DNA of 64,000 bases from Chloroflexota bacterium (GTDB lineage Bacteria; Chloroflexota; Anaerolineae; Anaerolineales; Anaerolineaceae), in the NCBI GenBank assembly GCA_004347695.1, contig SLTK01000007.1:536823-600822 (forward strand). The letters are read 5' to 3'. Of this stretch, positions 19,358-27,523 are shown piece after piece. A program made the translations under genes and the position numbers. The notes beneath the pieces were generated by a model, which ran no database searches, was not told where the DNA came from, and worked only from the letters and a program-made list of their open reading frames with translations. Numbering within the stretch: the first letter of the stretch is position 1; the number at the start of each line of letters is the position of its first letter.

Positions 19358-20386
19358 CTATTTCTTCGGGGTTGTGAGAACCGATGATGAATTGCCTGGC
19401 TTGGAACCGGGGAGCACCCGCCACCGGTTGATTATCAAGGCAACCAGTGCCCAAATTAACTCTCCAAATGCCAATACCAGTCTGAATGCAATGGCAATAA
19501 CCGAAGCTGTTCCTGCAGGCTGACTCAACTTCTCTTGAATCAGTCTGCTCAAAAAAGTTTCCCGCAAACCCAAACCGGCAGGAACGAACAAAACGATAAA
19601 ACCAATGAACCAGGCGAGGTTATAACTGCTGGTCGCCGTCCAGTATTCCGTTAAGGACCAGGCAAGGGATTGCCCGGTTGGCAAAAAGCTCCAGATGACC
19701 ATTTGAAAAGATAATCCTTGCAATCCCCAGAAGATGATTATCAACATGGTTAGCGCCAGCCAGCGTGGAAGTGAAAAAGACCGCACAGCCGCTTCCGCTT
19801 CTTTGCCAAAGGCGATTAGAAAAACAGGTTTCGGGGCCAGCCATTGAGTGATTGTCCACACAACCCAGGTCAAAAACAATGGCGCGATGAGGATCGCGAA
19901 TTTCCACCATATGGTTGAAATATAGCCCGAGGCAATCCAGGTCAGGTTGGCAATCAGAATAAAGACCATTTCCAGAACAGAGCCAAGATTGGTGACCCCG
20001 AAGGGAATTGCAAAAGATTTATTCAGCCACTCTCCGCGGGTTATGTAACCCCATACCGTGCCAGGAATGTATCTGGGAATAAATGAGAGAACATACCCTT
20101 GCAGGACGTCCCCCCAGGCCAGGTGCGTCTGTAAACCGGTCATCAACATTTGCCAGGCCAGCATCTGCAACCTTGTGACCAAAATGGCTAAAAAAAATGC
20201 CGGGATAATCCAGTAAGGCTGCCCAAAAATAATTTTCTGTTGGGTTAGAGACTTAATACCCTGAAATATTTGGTAAAAAAAGAAGCTGGCGCCCAGCGCC
20301 ATTCCAAACCAATACAACCATTTTCGCCAGAAATGGAGTCTGGAGGGTTCTATTTTTTTCAGGAAAGACCAATTAACCCCCGTCAA
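19358..20386 (-). CDS. LPG-synthase-like (UPF0104/AglD-type) integral membrane protein
   Basis: The protein of about 342 residues has seven to eight hydrophobic helices. It carries the family segments FIPRYIPGTVWGYITRGEW, SSYNLAWFIGFIVLFVPAGLGLRETFL and a C-terminal FRLVLAFGELIWALVAL helix. Such lysylphosphatidylglycerol-synthase TM-region proteins occur beside glycosyltransferases and are thought to help lipid-linked sugar or lipid transfer. TTG at 20384-20386 overlaps the upstream TGA. An ATG at 20438-20440 would add 18 residues and overlap the upstream gene by 58 bp. It is co-transcribed with the GT4 gene before it. Confidence 0.75.
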   Translation of the reverse strand: MTGVNWSFLKKIEPSRLHFWRKWLYWFGMALGASFFFYQIFQGIKSLTQQKIIFGQPYWIIPAFFLAILVTRLQMLAWQMLMTGLQTHLAWGDVLQGYVLSFIPRYIPGTVWGYITRGEWLNKSFAIPFGVTNLGSVLEMVFILIANLTWIASGYISTIWWKFAILIAPLFLTWVVWTITQWLAPKPVFLIAFGKEAEAAVRSFSLPRWLALTMLIIIFWGLQGLSFQMVIWSFLPTGQSLAWSLTEYWTATSSYNLAWFIGFIVLFVPAGLGLRETFLSRLIQEKLSQPAGTASVIAIAFRLVLAFGELIWALVALIINRWRVLPGSKPGNSSSVLTTPKK

Positions 20387-21540
20387 TGATTGATCACCTG
20401 CTGGTAGATGGCCATAATCTTGGACGCAATCCGATCCCAATTGTAAACATCCTCGGCCCGTTTGCGCGCATTGCGGCTAAATTGGCTCCAGGAAGAATTT
20501 TCCATAAAGAATTTAAGCGCTTCGCTTAAGCCTTGCGGATCGCGGGGAGGAACCAGCCTGCCGACATCCGGTGTGATGACATCGGGTATTCCCCCGACAG
20601 CGCTGCCCACGCAGGGTGTGCCACAGGCCAACGCTTCCAGCAATACGACGCCCAGCCCCTCCTCGACCGATGGCAAAACAAAAACGCGGGCTTTCTGCAT
20701 CCATTCGCTTACTTGCTCCTGGGTCTGCCAGCCGAGAAATTTCACGGCAGTTGCGATCTCCAGGGATGAGGCGGTCTCCTCCAGTTCGCTCCGCATGGGG
20801 CCATCCCCTATGACGATTAACTGTGCATCGGGAGAGGTTTTTAATACCTCTTTGAAGGCTTGCAACAAATAGATGAGCCCTTTGCGTTCGATCAAGGAAG
20901 CCACATATAAAATAATCGGCTGGCGAATTTCATCTCCAACTCGAAATCTGGCAATATCCACCCCATTGGGGATGATTTCGACCTGTTCAGGTGAAACCCC
21001 GAGCGCCAGAACTTCGTCAGCCAGCGACCGACTTAGCGCCAGGACCCGCTGGATTTTTTTGAGTGTAACCTGCGTGACCCGACGAACAAAAGGGATTTTT
21101 GTCGCCTGGAACATGTCACTGCCTTGCACGGTCGCAACGATCGGACGTCGATGGAGCCATGCACCCAGCCAGGCTGCTGTCGCCGACAGAGACCAATTTG
21201 CGTGAACGACGTCGCTTTTCAGCGCCATCCTGGTAGCCTGAATGGTATGCACCATAAGAAATGGGACGATTGCCAGGCGAGACCAGGGATTCTTTTTCCA
21301 GATGATTGGCAGCCCACCCCCTTCACGCTGTAATATTTCCCATTTATCAGGTAGATAACGGGGACGGTAAATTTTTATGCCATCCCAGATTTCGCGGGTT
21401 TTTGCCCCCGGTGAATGCATGGCCAACACACTGACATCAGCACCGGCGCGTTGAATAGCCCGGGCTGCCTCAAGGATAAATGTCCCGCGTTGATCACCCA
21501 TATGGCTGGGAAAGGCGGTCGTGATGATGCTAACTTTCAA
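20383..21540 (-). CDS. Family 4 glycosyltransferase
   Basis: The 385-residue GT-B enzyme starts with TTG (21538-21540), with AAAGGG 5 nt upstream. The N-terminal domain has IITTAFPSHMGDQRGTF, VVHANWSLSATAAW and VATVQGSDMF. The C-terminal GT4 domain has IIPNGVDIARF, ILYVASLIERKGLIYLL, VIGDGPMRSELE, and FVLPSVEEGLGVVLLEALAC followed by GTPCVGSAVGG, with the EX7E pair. Members transfer mannose, glucose or other hexoses from nucleotide donors. A 266-bp spacer separates it from the previous gene, so a new transcript probably starts there. Paired with the LPG-synthase-like membrane protein. Confidence 0.87.
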   Translation of the reverse strand: MKVSIITTAFPSHMGDQRGTFILEAARAIQRAGADVSVLAMHSPGAKTREIWDGIKIYRPRYLPDKWEILQREGGGLPIIWKKNPWSRLAIVPFLMVHTIQATRMALKSDVVHANWSLSATAAWLGAWLHRRPIVATVQGSDMFQATKIPFVRRVTQVTLKKIQRVLALSRSLADEVLALGVSPEQVEIIPNGVDIARFRVGDEIRQPIILYVASLIERKGLIYLLQAFKEVLKTSPDAQLIVIGDGPMRSELEETASSLEIATAVKFLGWQTQEQVSEWMQKARVFVLPSVEEGLGVVLLEALACGTPCVGSAVGGIPDVITPDVGRLVPPRDPQGLSEALKFFMENSSWSQFSRNARKRAEDVYNWDRIASKIMAIYQQVINH

Positions 21541-21806
21541 ATCGGCCCTTTAATTTCTGTTCAATGTATGGTGGTATTGGTAAGGTTGATGGCCTGGCAA
21601 GTCATTAAAATGAGCGTCGGCTCAGGATCGGTTATTGGCTGCTGGTGGAGGGGTTGTTGAGGTGAGGTCCTGGTTAATTCATCAGGTCTGCGGAGTGATA
21701 CAGCGGATCAGTGTATCGCAGCATCGAATTATCCGGTGTAACTTGATTATAATCATTTTCGCATATTACACTTTTTGATATCGCCGATGCGCATCTTCCT
21801 CAAAAA

Positions 21807-23669
21807 TTATTGGACGACTTCGAAAATATACAGGGGTTTATCTTCGTACACAACTTTAAAATGAGGCGAACTCATTAGATCGTCAGCTCTTATTTGCCCA
21901 CCACGTTCTCCGATATAGATGTATCCAATATTTTCTTCTGCCAACAACTCCAATCCTTCATCAGATGCCAATTGACCATTTAGTTGTTCCATCCGACGAA
22001 GTTTATCGGCATAATCCGGGCTGGCAACTCTTTCATTGGTAAAAGTCATGGGCGGGACAACCGTTTGTCGATTTGTCAAAAGCGGGAGCCAATACCCGCC
22101 GTCACTGCCTACCATTAACAAATCAGAGAATGGGAAACGTTCCAGATTTACTGCAAACCTTGCATCTTCCGGTAATTGTTCAGCGATGTATGCGAATGCT
22201 TTTAAATCCGACGGACTTAGATAACCATCCAGGGTAACGGGATAAGCAAGAGTTGCCCATATTCCGTTCATAGCCAGAAGGAAAAGTAACAAAGGCGCTA
22301 ATCCCATTCGAGCGGCTTTTGGAAGATTGATTTTATTCAGCGAATGCACCACGGCTTGCAGACCCCAGGCAATAACAATTGCTGCGGGTACAAACAACGA
22401 AATCACCACGCTTATCGTATCGAGAAGCATCAAGTAGCGGGAAGGAATAAGCGAAATTACACTCCATAATGTCATAGCGATCACAATTCTGGAACGCGTG
22501 AGCCAGCCAGCCAAAAGCGAAGCGCCAAGCAAAATTAACCCAACGAGATTGAGCGGGTAATTGAGAATTTCCTGCCCCAACCGCTGCAAGGAAAAATAGG
22601 CTTCGGTTGGTGGGGCAGTTATGACCGGATAACCCGTTTGATACGCCTTCCATATATGAAAAAGCCAGGGTGCCAGCCCTGCCGCGGCTACCAATATCAG
22701 CAGCATGCCCCTGAGTGTGGTTTTTTTCCAAATGCGTTTAAACTCATCGCCTGGAATGCTTACCAGGACCATTACAATCGCAGCAACGGCCGTCAGAGTC
22801 ACAATTCGATAATGTGCCAATCCAATTCCTGCCGCGAGCACCCCAAGCTCCAAAATTCCGGCTTTAGTAAACTCATCCTTTATCCAAAGCCAGAATACGG
22901 CCAGAAACATGGTCATCAAGGTCAGGCCGGTAAGCTGGGTATACCTTCCCCATAAAAGCATGAAGGCAGGAAAAACAAAAAAACTTGCCGTTAAGATTGT
23001 GGCAGCAAGACCGGCAATTTTCGTTCCGATCATTTTTTCAGCGGCCAGCCCTACAGCCGCGCTGCACAGGATGACCAGGATGTAGCCATACACCAGTAGC
23101 AGCAACCGCGCTGGAATAGCGCTTACCCACCCCAAAAAGGCGGCAGATGCGTGAAAGCCAAAATGATAAGTAAAGGTAATCACCGGTGAATCTGCCCCAT
23201 AATTTTGCGGCAGCATTCCCTGATCCATGATCATCTGAGTAAAAAGCGTATGGTGATAGCTATCGCTTCCCAGACCGGCAACTTCTTGACGAACGATCCA
23301 CAACCGTGAAATAAGAGCGAGGATTAAAAAACTCCACAGCAACAAGGTGTAGACTGTGGTTCTGGTCATTTTGAGTGATTTGACCGGTATTCTCCAGCCC
23401 TTGCTTTTCCAAATGCCGACACCCCAGCATACGGCGAACAATACAACAGCCAGGATGGCTGGGATTCTGATTCTGAGCAACAAGGTCACGCTCAGAAATA
23501 TGGCCCATAAGGCTGTTGAAAACCCAAATGAAACGATCAGCTTTGCTGAAAAATCGAGTTTTTGGCGAAAGGATGAAAAAGATAGTAGTAAAAAGCCTGG
23601 CCCTGCAAATAAAATTAATCCGGCCGCAAGCCGGACCCATGAAAGAAAGGAGATTTGTTCAAGGGTCAT
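21807..23669 (-). CDS. Large polytopic membrane protein, GT-C-like, with soluble C-terminus
   Basis: The 620-residue protein has about 13 hydrophobic helices over residues 1-470. A soluble domain of ~150 residues follows (SPSDLKAFAYIAEQLPEDARFAVN to YIFEVVQ). The first large loop contains SRLWIVRQEVAGLGSDSYHHT, where acidic residues could serve as a GT-C catalytic site. The layout resembles lipid-sugar-dependent membrane glycosyltransferases and DUF6541-like proteins of bacterial glycan loci. It starts 17 bp after the stop of the GT2 gene at 23686-24621, which probably supplies the polyprenyl-phosphate sugar. Enzymatic function is unproven. Confidence 0.6.
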   Translation of the reverse strand: MTLEQISFLSWVRLAAGLILFAGPGFLLLSFSSFRQKLDFSAKLIVSFGFSTALWAIFLSVTLLLRIRIPAILAVVLFAVCWGVGIWKSKGWRIPVKSLKMTRTTVYTLLLWSFLILALISRLWIVRQEVAGLGSDSYHHTLFTQMIMDQGMLPQNYGADSPVITFTYHFGFHASAAFLGWVSAIPARLLLLVYGYILVILCSAAVGLAAEKMIGTKIAGLAATILTASFFVFPAFMLLWGRYTQLTGLTLMTMFLAVFWLWIKDEFTKAGILELGVLAAGIGLAHYRIVTLTAVAAIVMVLVSIPGDEFKRIWKKTTLRGMLLILVAAAGLAPWLFHIWKAYQTGYPVITAPPTEAYFSLQRLGQEILNYPLNLVGLILLGASLLAGWLTRSRIVIAMTLWSVISLIPSRYLMLLDTISVVISLFVPAAIVIAWGLQAVVHSLNKINLPKAARMGLAPLLLFLLAMNGIWATLAYPVTLDGYLSPSDLKAFAYIAEQLPEDARFAVNLERFPFSDLLMVGSDGGYWLPLLTNRQTVVPPMTFTNERVASPDYADKLRRMEQLNGQLASDEGLELLAEENIGYIYIGERGGQIRADDLMSSPHFKVVYEDKPLYIFEVVQ

Positions 23670-23685
23670 CTGAATGATTACAAAC

Positions 23686-24621
23686 CTATTTCCCGTCTCC
23701 CCGAACGCGCCACAACACCTCTTCCATTAATCGCCTGTTCTTCCCCACCAGGTCTGCCAGCAAACCAATCAACCAGGTTTGGAAGCCGACGATCAACAGC
23801 ACCGCGGCCAGGACCAGCGATTGGATATGCCCACCGCCGATCCCCTGGAAGTAGAAGACCAGAAAGCGAATCACCAGCGCCAATCCTAACAGGGAGAAGA
23901 TCGTTCCAACCGTGGAAAACACCCGCAGCGGACGGTACATGGTATACGAACGAATGATAGTGGCGGAAGAGTGTTTGAGGTATTGCCCCATATCGGTCAT
24001 CAAGCGCGAGGGCCGTTTTGGCGGATTGGTGCGCACCGGCACCGAAATAACCCGGGTGCTGCGGTTACCTGCCTGGATGATGGTTTCGAGCGTGTAGGAG
24101 TAATCCGAAAGGACGATGGTGTGTAAGGCCACGTCGCGCGTCATAGCGCGGAAGCCACTGGTTGCGTCCGGCACATCCAGTCCGGCAGCTCGCGAGACCA
24201 CCTGGCTGCCGATCACCTGCAGGCGGCGCTTGAGCGGCGAGAAAGTTTGCAATGTGGCGACCCCGCGATCGCCAATGACCATTTCAGCATCGCCGCGCAG
24301 CAGCGGTCGAACCAGCAACGGGATGTCAGCGGCATTGTACTGGTTGTCGGCATCAGTGTTGACGATCAAATCCGCCCCCAACCTCAGGCAGGCTTCCAAC
24401 CCGGCAGCGAATGCAGTGGCCAGACCGGAATGGTGCGGCAGGCTTAGCACGTGGTCCACCCCGCAGGCGCGCGCGGTTTCAACTGTCGCGTCGCTGCTGC
24501 CGTCGTCAACTACAAGAAATTCGACTTTATCCACCCCGTCGATCTGGCGCGGCAACTGGGCCACCGTCTCAGGGAGGGATTCAGTCTCGTTGTAGCACGG
24601 AATTTGAATGATGAGCTTCAT
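23686..24621 (-). CDS. Polyprenyl-phosphate sugar transferase-like GT2 with C-terminal membrane helices
   Basis: The 311-residue protein starts at [18 protein letters not shown]. The GT2 domain has [12 protein letters not shown], the metal site NTDADNQY near residues 93-100 and VIGDRGVA, as in dolichyl/undecaprenyl-phosphate mannose or glucose synthases. After about residue 210 two hydrophobic helices ([20 protein letters not shown] and [20 protein letters not shown]) anchor it to the membrane. It would make a lipid-phosphate sugar for the adjacent GT-C-like protein. It is the first gene of the minus-strand run and lies back to back with the plus-strand gene at 24737. Confidence 0.85.
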   Translation of the reverse strand: MKLIIQIPCYNETESLPETVAQLPRQIDGVDKVEFLVVDDGSSDATVETARACGVDHVLSLPHHSGLATAFAAGLEACLRLGADLIVNTDADNQYNAADIPLLVRPLLRGDAEMVIGDRGVATLQTFSPLKRRLQVIGSQVVSRAAGLDVPDATSGFRAMTRDVALHTIVLSDYSYTLETIIQAGNRSTRVISVPVRTNPPKRPSRLMTDMGQYLKHSSATIIRSYTMYRPLRVFSTVGTIFSLLGLALVIRFLVFYFQGIGGGHIQSLVLAAVLLIVGFQTWLIGLLADLVGKNRRLMEEVLWRVRGDGK

Positions 24622-24724
24622 GCGGGGGATGGACTGCCGGTGGTGGTATCGTTCCAACTCAAGTATATCACAGCGTCGGTGCACCCATCGCTGGCCGGGG
24701 TGGCGTCTCACCGGTTAAATCGCT

Positions 24725-24730
24725 TATACT
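24725..24730 (+). promoter_or_regulatory. -10 element of a probable leaderless transcript
   Basis: TATACT ends 6 nt before the ATG at 24737, so transcription should begin at or within a base or two of the start codon. No Shine-Dalgarno sequence is present and no clear -35 is seen. Confidence 0.55.
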
Positions 24731-24736
24731 CGCGCT

Positions 24737-25462
24737 ATGCAAAATAACGGAACCGCCATCCTGCGCTTCGAACCGGATCAACTGGAGTTGACCGCTGACT
24801 GGGTCTTACAGGCGCAAGGCGCTGACCCGGCCGTCATCCGTTCCCGCCGCCCGCAAGTGGTCGAGGTTGCTGAACACGCATTGGCCGATGGCCTGAAGCT
24901 GCTCGAGCCGCTTGCCCTGGTGCGCATACTGGATGTGGAAAGTCTTTCCCATCAGCAATTGAAACTGCCCGGGAAGAATTCATTGACCGGCGCTGCCATC
25001 GGTCAGCACCTGGCTGGAGTCCAGCAAGTGGCGGTGGTGGTGTACACCAGCGGAATGGCGCTGGAATCCCGCATCCAGCAGACGATGGGAAATGATGCCC
25101 CTTATGCCTTCGCGCTGGATGGGGTCGGCAACGCTGCCCATGACGCCCTGTCGCTGCTGGTATACCGTTATGTCAACCGCCTGGCAGCTGAACGCGGCTG
25201 GCAGACCTCGATCTTCCTCAACCCGGGTATGATCGGTTGGAGTGTGGAACAAGGCCAGCCGCAGCTTTTCGCGTTGGTCGATGCTGCAGCCATCGGGGTG
25301 AGCGTCAATGAGAATCTGGCCATGTACCCGCGTAAAACCACCTCGGGAGTTATTGGACTGGGTCCCGGCATGACCCCCGCCGAAGGCCCGCCCTGCGCGT
25401 ACTGCGCGCTCAATGAAACCTGCCGGTTCAAAGGCCGCCATGCACACCCGGGAGTTGGATAA
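24737..25462 (+). CDS. Stand-alone methionine-synthase activation-domain-like protein with C-terminal cysteine cluster
   Basis: The 241-residue cytosolic protein resembles the reactivation domain of cobalamin-dependent methionine synthase: LNPGMIGWSVEQGQPQLFAL near residues 161-180, then GVSVNENLAMYPRKTTSGVIG (187-207). In MetH this domain binds S-adenosylmethionine and helps reductive methylation of inactive cob(II)alamin. Here it stands alone, with a C-terminal CxxCx5C cluster (Cys220, 223, 229) that might hold a metal or Fe-S centre. Anaerobes use such proteins to reactivate corrinoid methyltransferases. No methyltransferase gene is adjacent. The assignment rests on motif recall. Confidence 0.7.
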   Translation: MQNNGTAILRFEPDQLELTADWVLQAQGADPAVIRSRRPQVVEVAEHALADGLKLLEPLALVRILDVESLSHQQLKLPGKNSLTGAAIGQHLAGVQQVAVVVYTSGMALESRIQQTMGNDAPYAFALDGVGNAAHDALSLLVYRYVNRLAAERGWQTSIFLNPGMIGWSVEQGQPQLFALVDAAAIGVSVNENLAMYPRKTTSGVIGLGPGMTPAEGPPCAYCALNETCRFKGRHAHPGVG

Positions 25463-25554
25463 ATATCTCATCGCGGCGGGTCTGTTCTGGCAGACATGGG
25501 TTAAAATTAACCGGGTGTAGAAGCAAACCCAATCTTAACGGCGGGGAGAGCGAA

Positions 25555-26016
25555 ATGCGGCCATCCTGGGATTCTTATTTTATGAAAATTGCGGAAGATG
25601 TAGCTTTGCGCAGCACCTGCGACCGCGCCATGGTTGGTGCCGTGCTGGTGCGTGAGAAACATATCATCGCAACCGGTTACAATGGCTCGCCGGCCGGACT
25701 GGAGCACTGTGATGACATCGGACACCTGATGGTGGACGGACACTGCGTCCGGACTGTGCATGCCGAGGTCAATGCCATCATCCAGGCAGCGGTCTTCGGC
25801 CAGGCCACCAAGGACGCTGACTGTTACGTGACCCATTTCCCCTGTCTCAACTGCACTAAAATGCTGATCAATGCGCGTATTTCGCGGCTGGTGTATGCCA
25901 ACTCCTACCGGGTTGACCCGACTGCGTTGGATTTTTTAACCCGCGCCGGTGTGGAACTGGTTTGCATCGAGGACGTTTCTCCTCAGTTGCCAATCGATAT
26001 CACCCCGGGAAGCTGA
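25555..26016 (+). CDS. dCMP deaminase (ComEB family)
   Basis: The 153-residue zinc enzyme has the cytidine-deaminase motifs VHAEVNAI (His69, Glu71) and FPCLNCTK (Cys97, Cys100), plus VGAVLVREKHIIATGYNGSP, typical of deoxycytidylate deaminases. It deaminates dCMP to dUMP, feeding dTMP synthesis. Extra Cys and His residues (Cys22, Cys52, His63, Cys64) fit the second structural zinc site of this family. GGGGAG lies about 6 nt before the ATG. It appears to be a monocistronic housekeeping gene or co-transcribed with the DinB-like gene 54 bp downstream. Confidence 0.9.
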   Translation: MRPSWDSYFMKIAEDVALRSTCDRAMVGAVLVREKHIIATGYNGSPAGLEHCDDIGHLMVDGHCVRTVHAEVNAIIQAAVFGQATKDADCYVTHFPCLNCTKMLINARISRLVYANSYRVDPTALDFLTRAGVELVCIEDVSPQLPIDITPGS

Positions 26017-26070
26017 CCGCATTCCAGTATGTATGATTGAATCAGAAACCATAGTCTGAAAAGGTGTGCC

Positions 26071-26577
26071 ATGGCGATTATGCTGGTTGACCAACTCCGC
26101 TTTGCCCGCAGCGAATTTGTGCGCTGCCTCGCCGGACTTTCGACCGATGACGCATTGCTGCGGATTGGGCCGTTGAATTCGCTCAGTTGGCGGGTCGGCC
26201 ACCTGGCCAGCCATGAATATGCCCTGTGGGTGCTGGTAGCCCAGGGCAAGAATCCTTACCCGGATCTGTATAAATTGGTGGGTACCGGCAAACCGGCCAG
26301 CACGCCGCCGCTGGGCGAGATGTGGCAGGCCTGGCGCGACATCACCCGGGAAGCTGACGTGTTTCTTGATACCCTTACCCCACCCATGCTAACCACCCAC
26401 CTGGAATGGAAAGGTAAGCCGCACGCGGAAAGCATTGGCACCATGCTGCTGCATGTCATTTACCATTACTTTTTCCACACCGGCGAAGCTCACGCCAACC
26501 GCCAGGTGCTGGGACATACCGACCTGCCGGAATTTATTGGCGAGATGCTCGGAAATTTTGAGTATCACCTGGATTAA
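26071..26577 (+). CDS. DinB-superfamily protein
   Basis: The 168-residue four-helix protein has the DinB/YfiT-type arrangement: VDQLRFARSEFVRCLAGLS in helix 1, SLSWRVGHLASHEYALW (first metal His) in helix 2 and LLHVIYHYFFHTGEAHANRQ (further His) in helix 3. The three-His set can bind a divalent metal. Family functions range from thiol transferases to stress proteins of unknown role, so no substrate is proposed. AAAGG precedes the ATG by 6 nt. Its stop is 10 bp before the thioesterase start, suggesting co-transcription. Confidence 0.8.
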   Translation: MAIMLVDQLRFARSEFVRCLAGLSTDDALLRIGPLNSLSWRVGHLASHEYALWVLVAQGKNPYPDLYKLVGTGKPASTPPLGEMWQAWRDITREADVFLDTLTPPMLTTHLEWKGKPHAESIGTMLLHVIYHYFFHTGEAHANRQVLGHTDLPEFIGEMLGNFEYHLD

Positions 26578-26587
26578 GCGACGCCCT

Positions 26588-27346
26588 ATGCTGCCCATCC
26601 CTGTTTGGACCGATGAAATCCGGGTCCATCCCTACGAAACCGACTTGAATAACGAATGGAAAGCAGCGGCCGTTTTCCAGGCGTTTCAGGAAGTAGCCAA
26701 CGCGCACGCCGCCAACCTGGGCTACGATTATCACTCCATGCTAGCCGCTGATCATATCTGGGTGCTCTCGCGGCTGAAAGTCTATTTTTATCGGTTTCCA
26801 ACCATGGGCGACCGGTTGACCATTTGCACCTGGCCGAAGGGCATCCGGCAAAAAATATTCTTCACCCGCGATTTTCAAATTGCAACGCCAGACGGCCAAT
26901 TGATCGCCGCTGCCACTTCCGCCTGGCTGTTGATCGACCCAAAGACCCGGCGGATGCAACTCCCCGGGTCGCTGACCGGTACCTTGCCAAACAACGCTGG
27001 CCTGAATGCGCTGGACGAGGATTTAACGAAACTCGCCCCGGAAAATGGATTGGCGGAAAAGTTCACCACCCGGGCCAACTACAGCGTTGTGGATGTGCTC
27101 GGGCACGTTAACAACGCCCGCTACATCGAATGGGTGATGGACTGCTTCCCGTTCGAACAATTCAAGACGCACCAGTTGGCCTGGCTGCAAATCAACTATA
27201 ACAATGAAGTGCGCGCCGGTGAAACGGTGCGAATCTGTGCTGGGGTCAGAAATGGCGACGCCTCACGCTGGCTGGTGGTGGGTGAAAAACCCGAGAGCGG
27301 CGAGCGCGCCTTCGAGGTAGAACTGGCCTGGGCGGAACGCGCCTGA
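26588..27346 (+). CDS. Acyl-ACP thioesterase (FatA/B-like family)
   Basis: The 252-residue protein starts at ATG 26588 (MLPIPVWTDEIRVHPYETD). It consists of two hot-dog folds: the first with WVLSRLKVYFYRFPTMGDRL and RDFQIATPDGQLIAAATSAWLLID, the second with DVLGHVNNARYIEWVMD, matching the catalytic region of bacterial acyl-ACP thioesterases. It would release free fatty acids from acyl carrier protein. It is found in many anaerobes, where it may adjust membrane or storage lipids. There is no signal peptide. It probably shares a transcript with the DinB-like gene. Confidence 0.85.
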   Translation: MLPIPVWTDEIRVHPYETDLNNEWKAAAVFQAFQEVANAHAANLGYDYHSMLAADHIWVLSRLKVYFYRFPTMGDRLTICTWPKGIRQKIFFTRDFQIATPDGQLIAAATSAWLLIDPKTRRMQLPGSLTGTLPNNAGLNALDEDLTKLAPENGLAEKFTTRANYSVVDVLGHVNNARYIEWVMDCFPFEQFKTHQLAWLQINYNNEVRAGETVRICAGVRNGDASRWLVVGEKPESGERAFEVELAWAERA

Positions 27347-27394
27347 TACCGCTCCCTGTCCAGTGAGAGAGTGGTGAGGGTCAAGGCAATGCAT

Positions 27395-27442
27395 TTCAAA
27401 ATTATTTCCCCACATTCAAAATTAAGATATTATTTATATAAT
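27395..27442 (+). promoter_or_regulatory. AT-rich promoter with two 20-bp-spaced direct repeats
   Basis: TTCAAAATTA occurs at 27395-27404 and 27415-27424, exactly 20 bp apart, which places both copies on the same helix face. The second copy supplies a -35-like TTCAAA (27415-27420) 16 bp before TATAAT (27437-27442). This is a likely regulated promoter for the aldehyde dehydrogenase at 27524. Confidence 0.55.
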
Positions 27443-27523
27443 TAGACAATGTTGTTTGAGCATTCTAAGGGAGATCGTTAACTGATTTCCGGGATTCACT
27501 TTTTACCAGATCGGAGAGCAGGA

